Shown piece after piece: positions 14,655 to 18,213 of a stretch of DNA of 18,213 nt (within the stretch, counting starts at the first letter, position 1; each line of letters begins with the position of its first letter). The notes under the pieces were generated by a model. That model was not told the DNA's origin. It searched no databases and saw only the letters and a list, made by a program, of their open reading frames with translations. The stretch spans positions 1-18,213 of the forward strand of contig JASJBO010000057.1 of assembly GCA_030066475.1 (NCBI GenBank). The letters are read 5' to 3'. The position numbers and the translations under genes are program-made. This DNA is from Myxococcota bacterium. GTDB lineage: Bacteria > Myxococcota_A > UBA9160 > PR03.

Positions 14655-15051
14655 CGCCGATCTCGGGCAGCCGCGTCCGCGCCAGCGGCATGTCGTCGAT
14701 CTGGCTCGGGTGGAAGTCGCGCCGGAAGTAGGCCCGGAGGTTGCGTCCCGCCCGGCGCAGCAGCCGGCCGTCGTCGCGCGCGCAGCGCTGCCGGGCCTGC
14801 TCGGCGCGCGGCAGCCCGTCCTGGCGCAGCAGCATGCGCATCCCCGCGATGGTCCACTCCCAGAGCGTGACGCTCGCCAGCAGGAAGCCCGCGATGCGCA
14901 GCCCGTAGCCGGGGTGGGTCGCCTGCAGCACGTCGCAGGCCACCGCCTCGTGCTCGATCTCGTCGATCGCGAGCCACTTCGGTTGGAAGGCTACTGTACC
15001 GATCGGTACATCGTCAATCGGTGTGATGCATGACACTGAAGAAGGCCCCAT
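14641..15051 (-). CDS. N-terminally truncated metal-dependent hydrolase (PF10118-like), probable remnant
   Basis: This is a 136-aa open frame. From about residue 22 it matches the C-terminal half of predicted metal-dependent hydrolases of the PF10118 type: WLAIDEIEHEAVACDVLQATHPGYGLRI, a hydrophobic stretch LRIAGFLLASVTLWEWTIAGM, and FRRDFHPSQIDD. Family members are normally about 280-300 aa, so roughly the first 130-150 residues, with half of the expected metal ligands, are missing. The first 21 residues read through what looks like regulatory DNA, including the TetR-type palindrome (14995-15010), so ATG 15051 is probably not a genuine ancestral start. It overlaps tetR by 14 bases. I infer an internal deletion that joined the promoter/operator to the middle of the gene; a short functional protein is less likely. 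Confidence 0.6.
   Translation of the reverse strand: MGPSSVSCITPIDDVPIGTVAFQPKWLAIDEIEHEAVACDVLQATHPGYGLRIAGFLLASVTLWEWTIAGMRMLLRQDGLPRAEQARQRCARDDGRLLRRAGRNLRAYFRRDFHPSQIDDMPLARTRLPEIGDAAP
14995..15010. promoter_or_regulatory. Perfect 16-bp palindrome, probable TetR operator
   Basis: TGTACCGATCGGTACA is a complete palindrome, and its ACCGATCGGT centre resembles known TetR-family operators. It lies 341 bases upstream of tetR on the transcribed side and about 120 bases before the divergent sigma-like gene. On the - strand TTGACG (15017-15012), a near-consensus -35, sits directly before it, so a bound repressor could block polymerase. Confidence 0.65.
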
Positions 15052-15132
15052 TCTCGACTAGGGTTTTCTCCTATCGCGCGGGAACGCCCCCCGCCGGCGA
15101 GGCCACTCAGGGGCGGAGGACGCTCACGAGCC

Positions 15133-15435
15133 ATGTTGATGTCGACCGACGTCACCTTGACGCGCGCCGCCGCTGCCGGCGATTACGACGCGTTTTCGAG
15201 GATCTACGAAGAGAGCTTCCCCTACGTCTGGGGCTTCGCCGCGCGCTGCACGCGGCGCCGTCCGGCCGCCGAGGCGCTCGCCGACCAGATCTTCCAGCGC
15301 CTCTACGCCGAGCTCGACAGCTACGCGGGCGACGTGCCCTTCGCCGCCTGGCTCCACCGGCTCGCGAAGCGCGTCGCTGCCGAGGAGCGCCGCCGCGCCG
15401 CCCACGCCAGCCGCCGCCGCCCGCTCTCCGCTTAG
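15133..15435 (+). CDS. Sigma-70 region 2-only protein (ECF-like fragment)
   Basis: This 100-aa protein matches only region 2 of ECF sigma factors: AAAAGDYDAFSRIYEESFPYVWGFAARC, then an acidic helix ALADQIFQRLYAELDSY and FAAWLHRLAKRVAAEERRR, the usual end of region 2.4. Region 4 (-35 recognition) is absent; complete ECF factors are about 170-200 aa. The frame stops at 15435, six bases before a dispersed repeat element, so the missing half may have been lost when the repeat arrived. Alternatively it is a genuine mini-sigma. ATG 15133 is used (15139 is possible); GGAGG at 15115-15119 is rather far away. It is divergent from the tetR unit and may share its operator. Confidence 0.65.
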   Translation: MLMSTDVTLTRAAAAGDYDAFSRIYEESFPYVWGFAARCTRRRPAAEALADQIFQRLYAELDSYAGDVPFAAWLHRLAKRVAAEERRRAAHASRRRPLSA

Positions 15436-15440
15436 CCTGT

Positions 15441-15656
15441 TACTCCGCTCGCCTGCGGCTCGCTACGCGCTCCGGCGGGAGGACCCGCCTCCGCTTGCGG
15501 CTTCCCCCTTCGATCCAGGCGGAGCTGGCTACGGGAGCTTCGGTCGGGAGCCGTCCCGCCGGCCTGCCAGCTCGGCCCGAAGCCGCCAAGGTCGCCCGCG
15601 CAAGCGCCGCCGGTTCCTCCGGCGGCGCGCGCAGCGAGGCGAAGCCGAGCGAAGTC
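15441..15656. repeat. Composite inverted repeat element C (about 216 bp)
   Basis: The left arm starts CTCCGCTCGCCTGCGGCTCG (15443 on) and the right arm ends GAGGCGAAGCCGAGCGAAGTC-like. The two arms are imperfect reverse complements, framing a core with CTTCCCCCTTCGATC, GGCTACGGGAGCT and GGCCTGCCAGCTCGGCCCGA. The same core recurs in order at 18080-18180. Within the right arm, GCGCCGCCGG (15604-15613) and CCGGCGGCGC (15619-15628) form a perfect 10-bp stem; at 18186-18198 the equivalent stem is only 5 bp. It begins just after the sigma-like stop. Together with unit G it fills 15436-15790, where I see no gene. Confidence 0.75.
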
Positions 15657-15700
15657 AATCAGGCCGCCTCCGCGCGGCACCGAGGTCCTCGAAGGCACCA

Positions 15701-15747
15701 CCGCAAGCGCCGCAGGCGCGCGCAGCGAGGCGAAGCCGAGCGAAGTC
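15701..15747 (-). repeat. Dispersed palindromic repeat, half-unit G (reverse orientation)
   Basis: Its last 30 bases (15718-15747) are identical to 15627-15656, the right arm of element C, giving two tandem reverse-oriented copies 91 bases apart. A GCGCC-GCA-GGCGC hairpin precedes them. It ends 43 bases before the maf start. Confidence 0.75.
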
Positions 15748-15790
15748 CACCAGCTTGACGGGGCGAGGGCGTCGCCGACACTTCGCGGCC

Positions 15791-16393
15791 ATGTCGGTCG
15801 AGCTGCCGCTGGTGCTGGGGAGCGGGTCGCCGCGGCGGCGCGAGCTGCTGGCGCGGGCGGGGATCGCGTTCGAGCCGCTCCCGGCCGACATCGACGAGAC
15901 GTCGCGGCCCGGTGAGCGGCCGGCGGAGCTGGCGGCCCGGCTGGCGCGCGAGAAGGCGCTGGCCGTGGCGGCCCGCGTCGGCGCGCACCCCGCCCGCCTG
16001 GTCCTCGGCGCGGACACGATCGTGGTCGTGGACGACGACGTGCTCGGCAAGCCCGACGACGCCGACCACGCCGTCCGGCTGCTGTCGCGCCTGGTCGGGC
16101 GCACCCATCGCGTGCTGACGGCCGTCGCGGTCGTGCACAGCACGAGCCGCGAGCTGAACAGCTGCCTGGTCGAGAGCCGCGTCGCGATGCGCCGCGCCGA
16201 TCGCGAGGAGCTGCGCCGCTACGTGGCTAGCGGTGAGTCGCTCGACAAGGCGGGCGGCTACGCGGCGCAGGGCGAGGGGCGACGCCTGATCGAACGTATC
16301 GAGGGCAGCGAGAGCAACGTGATCGGCCTGCCGCTGGCCGAGACGCTCCGGCTGCTGCAGCGCGCGGGCCTGCCGGGGGTGCCGCGGCCGTGA
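15791..16393 (+). CDS. maf: Maf-family nucleoside triphosphate pyrophosphatase (YhdE type)
   Basis: This 200-aa Maf protein hydrolyses non-canonical or excess nucleoside triphosphates (dTTP/UTP for the YhdE type) to monophosphates plus pyrophosphate in the cytoplasm. Motifs are GSGSPRRRELLARAG (10-24, substrate-binding Arg), E36, GADTIV with catalytic D75, and GKP at 86-88. SLDKAGGYAAQGEG and SNVIGLPLAETLRLL support the YhdE branch rather than YceF. ATG 15791 is chosen because similarity begins there; a TTG at 15755 would add an unrelated tail. No clear ribosome binding site is seen. Its TGA overlaps the GTG of yggS, so it opens a three-gene operon. Confidence 0.93.
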   Translation: MSVELPLVLGSGSPRRRELLARAGIAFEPLPADIDETSRPGERPAELAARLAREKALAVAARVGAHPARLVLGADTIVVVDDDVLGKPDDADHAVRLLSRLVGRTHRVLTAVAVVHSTSRELNSCLVESRVAMRRADREELRRYVASGESLDKAGGYAAQGEGRRLIERIEGSESNVIGLPLAETLRLLQRAGLPGVPRP

Positions 16394-17109
16394 GCCGCGA
16401 GGCAGCACTGCTCGGAAACCTCGCGGCCGTGCGCGAGCGCGTGGCCAGGGCCGCGACCCGGGCCGGACGCGACCCGGGCAGCGTCCGGCTGGTGGGCGCC
16501 GCCAAGCGGCAGCCGCCCGAGCTGCTGGCCGCCGCGGTGCGGGCCGGGCTCCGCGACCTGGCTGAGAACTACGTTCAGGAAGCGGCCTCCAAGATCCCGA
16601 AAGTGATGGAGATTCTCGGCCCCGAGGCGGATCCGCCGCGGTGGCATCTGATCGGCCGGCTGCAGCGCAACAAGGCGCGCGACGCGGTGGCCTGGTTCGA
16701 CTGCATCCACACCGTGGACAGCCCGCGCCTGGCTGCGGCGCTGGCGTCGCGAGCCGCGCGCCGGGAGCGCCCGGTGTCCGTCCTGCTCCAGGTCAACCTC
16801 TCGGCCGAGCCCCAGAAGGGAGGCGTCGAGCCGGAGGGGGCAGCGGCCCTGCTGCAGGCAGTGGCGGCCCACGCGGAGCTGCGGCCATGCGGATTGATGA
16901 CGATGCCGGCGCCGAGCCCCGACCCCGAGGCCGCCCGCCCGGTGTTCGCGGCGCTGCGCGCGCTGCGCGACCGTCTGCGCCAGCTTCCGGGCGGGGAGCC
17001 GCTGGCCGACCTCTCGATGGGGATGTCGGGCGACTTCGAGGTGGCGATCGAGGAAGGCGCCACGATGGTGCGGATCGGGACGGCGATCTTCGGTCCGCGG
17101 GAGACGTGA
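16390..17109 (+). CDS. yggS: YggS/PLPHP pyridoxal phosphate homeostasis protein
   Basis: This 239-aa single-domain fold-type III PLP-binding protein buffers PLP and affects amino-acid and keto-acid balance; no enzymatic reaction is established for the family. K39 (GAAKRQPPE) is the expected Schiff-base lysine. Other signatures are ENYVQE, RWHLIGRLQRNK, VLLQVNLSAEPQKGG, CGLMTMPAP and LSMGMSGDFEVAIEEGATMVRIGTAIFG, the phosphate-binding end. The GTG start (16390) overlaps the maf stop, and its own stop (17107-17109) overlaps an in-frame GTG of proC. The yggS-proC neighbourhood is conserved in many bacteria and fits the link between PLP and proline metabolism. Confidence 0.96.
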   Translation: MSREAALLGNLAAVRERVARAATRAGRDPGSVRLVGAAKRQPPELLAAAVRAGLRDLAENYVQEAASKIPKVMEILGPEADPPRWHLIGRLQRNKARDAVAWFDCIHTVDSPRLAAALASRAARRERPVSVLLQVNLSAEPQKGGVEPEGAAALLQAVAAHAELRPCGLMTMPAPSPDPEAARPVFAALRALRDRLRQLPGGEPLADLSMGMSGDFEVAIEEGATMVRIGTAIFGPRET

Positions 17110-17111
17110 GC

Positions 17112-17945
17112 ATGGAGTCGGGGCTGGAAGCGCAGCGCATCGGATTCCTGGGCGCCGGCGCCATGGCCGAGGCGCTGCTGGGCGGCCTGGCCGCAGGCGG
17201 GGTCGAGCGCGCGCGGCTGCGTGCCGCCGATCCAGACGCCGCGCGGCGCGAGCACGTGGCGAAGGCGCTGAGGATCGCGGTCGACGAGGACAACGCGGCC
17301 GTGGTGCGCCAGAGCGATGTGGTGGTGCTGGCCGTGAAGCCGGGCGTCGTGGCGACGGTGCTCGGCGAGCTCCAGCCCAGCGCTGGGGCAGCGCTGGCCG
17401 AGCCGCTCTGGATCTCGATCGCCGCCGGCGTGCCGCTCGCCGCGCTGGCGTCGGCGCTGCCCGCAGATGCGCGGATCGTGCGCGCCATGCCGAACACGCC
17501 TGCGCTGGTCGGCGCCGGAGCGACGGCCTATGCGGCCAACGACTGCGCCCGCCCGGCCGACCGCGCCCTGGCCCAGGCCCTGTTCGAGTGCGTGGGCAGC
17601 GCCTGGGAGGCGCCCCACGAGGGTCTGCTGGACGCCGTCACGGGGCTCTCGGGCAGCGGCCCGGCCTACGTCTTCGTGCTCCTCGAGGCGCTCGGCGACG
17701 CCGGGGTGCGCGCCGGCCTGCCCCGCGACGCGGCCTACCAGCTCGCCTTCCAGACCGTGTTCGGGGCGGCAAAACTCGCGCTGGAGAGCGGACTTCACCC
17801 CGGACAGCTCAAAGACCGGGTCACCTCGCCAGGCGGCACCACGATCGCCGGTCTCGAGCGCCTCGAGGCCGGCGGCTTCCGCGCGGCGATCCACGAGGCC
17901 GTCGCCGCCGCCACCCAGCGCTCGCGCGACCTGGGCAGGTCTTAG
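17112..17945 (+). CDS. proC: Pyrroline-5-carboxylate reductase
   Basis: This 277-aa enzyme catalyses the last step of proline synthesis, NAD(P)H-dependent reduction of pyrroline-5-carboxylate. The N-terminal Rossmann domain begins RIGFLGAGAMAEALLGGL and includes VVVLAVKPGVV and RAMPNTPALVGAGATAY. The C-terminal dimer domain has LDAVTGLSGSGPAYVFVLLEAL, TSPGGTTIAGLERLEAGGFRAAIHEAV and ends shortly after, as usual. ATG 17112 is 2 bases after yggS. An in-frame GTG at 17106 that overlaps the yggS stop would add two residues and would match the GTGA coupling of maf-yggS. The stop codon directly abuts a dispersed repeat. Confidence 0.96.
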   Translation: MESGLEAQRIGFLGAGAMAEALLGGLAAGGVERARLRAADPDAARREHVAKALRIAVDEDNAAVVRQSDVVVLAVKPGVVATVLGELQPSAGAALAEPLWISIAAGVPLAALASALPADARIVRAMPNTPALVGAGATAYAANDCARPADRALAQALFECVGSAWEAPHEGLLDAVTGLSGSGPAYVFVLLEALGDAGVRAGLPRDAAYQLAFQTVFGAAKLALESGLHPGQLKDRVTSPGGTTIAGLERLEAGGFRAAIHEAVAAATQRSRDLGRS

Positions 17946-17992
17946 GGACTTCGCTCGCCTGCGGCTCGCTGCGCGCTTCGGCTTCGCCCTGC
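17946..17992 (+). repeat. Dispersed palindromic repeat, half-unit E
   Basis: This copy begins at the base after the proC stop with GGACTTCGCTCGCCTGCGGC. Its first 31 bases match 8877-8907 exactly. It then diverges after CTTCGGCTTCGCCCTGCGG, so the inner part of the usual unit is shortened. Confidence 0.75.
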
Positions 17993-18027
17993 GGGCCGTC
18001 TCGGTGCTGGGGCGGGCGCGTCTTGGT

Positions 18028-18213
18028 GGACTCCGCTCGCCTGCGGCTCGCTGCGCGCTCCGGCTTCGCCTCCGCTTGCGGCTTCCCCCTTCGATCTTGG
18101 CGGAGATGGCTACGGGAGCTCCGGTCGTGAGGCCGCCTCGCCGGCCTGCCAGCTCGGCCCGAAACCGCCAAGGTCGCCCGCGCAAGCGCCGAAGGCGCGC
18201 GCAGCGAGGCGAA
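18028..18213. repeat. Composite inverted repeat element F, cut by the window end
   Basis: This is the second composite element, with the same order as at 15441-15656: left arm (GGACTCCGCTCGCCTGCGGC), CTTGCGGCTTCCCCCTTCGATC core, GGCTACGGGAGCT, GCCGGCCTGCCAGCTCGGCC, then the reverse-oriented right arm GCGCGCAGCGAGGCGAA (18197-18213), which runs off the window. About 13 more bases would complete the arm. The left hairpin is GGC-TTC-GCC here but GGCGGG-AGGA-CCCGCC in C, so stem pairing is kept while sequence and length vary. Confidence 0.75.

Noticed and set aside
15030..15758. 242-aa open frame over the sigma fragment and repeats
   Set aside because: Out of frame with the sigma region and then reading repeat DNA. 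Repeat-derived peptides of the FARLRLAAR type recur at each copy and are not independent genes.
15755..15790. TTG start for maf at 15755
   Set aside because: It would add twelve residues unlike the family; similarity begins at ATG 15791.
17588..18130. 180-aa open frame across the proC end and repeats
   Set aside because: A shadow of proC that continues into repeat units E and F.
1..18213. rRNA and tRNA genes
   Set aside because: No T-loop-like GGTTCGAATCC context with a cloverleaf, and no rRNA-like stretch, was seen on reading; a tRNAscan-SE or Infernal run was not possible here.

Overview
This is a GC-rich (about 70% by eye), gene-dense window from a diderm bacterium. The TonB system, outer-membrane receptor, lipoprotein and envelope enzymes show two membranes. 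GC content, frequent GTG starts, GTGA overlaps and the mix of families suggest a Myxococcota/Binatota-like or other former deltaproteobacterial lineage, probably an environmental genome. That placement is inference; no rRNA or marker gene confirms it.

Region 1 (about 163-5080, + strand) is an outer-membrane import cassette: exbD-like, tonB-like, an exported TPR protein, a small His/Cys protein resembling DUF2946, and a TonB-dependent receptor with a His-rich N-terminus. Together these suggest uptake of a transition metal such as zinc or copper. No exbB is visible in the 162-210 bases upstream of exbD. Region 2 (5205-8859, +) holds an orphan family-3 solute-binding lipoprotein, an unrecognised polytopic membrane protein, and an orphan 7TM-PAS histidine kinase.

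Region 3 (9085-11532, - strand) contains a DcsG-like ATP-grasp protein, a [3Fe-4S]-type ferredoxin directly upstream of it, and a membrane-anchored metallophosphoesterase. Across a 442-base divergent region lies a YbhN/LPG_synthase_TM-type protein (11975-13063, +), preceded by a candidate 20-codon leader ORF and a tandem 15-bp repeat. A CPBP-fold protein that has lost its catalytic glutamates follows.

Region 4 (14022-15435) has a TetR regulator overlapped by a 5'-truncated PF10118-type metal-dependent hydrolase. A perfect 16-bp palindrome at the head of that frame looks like a TetR operator. Divergent from it is a 100-aa protein that is only sigma-70 region 2. Region 5 (15791-17945, +) is a tight housekeeping operon, maf-yggS-proC.

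The most unusual content is non-coding. A family of about 50-60 bp GC-rich, self-complementary repeats, some assembled head-to-head into about 200-bp composite elements, occurs at 8877-9034, 15441-15747 and 17946-18213. Three of these sites begin within about 20 bases of a stop codon (kinase, sigma fragment, proC). They account for every gap longer than 200 bases except the divergent promoter region at 11533-11974.
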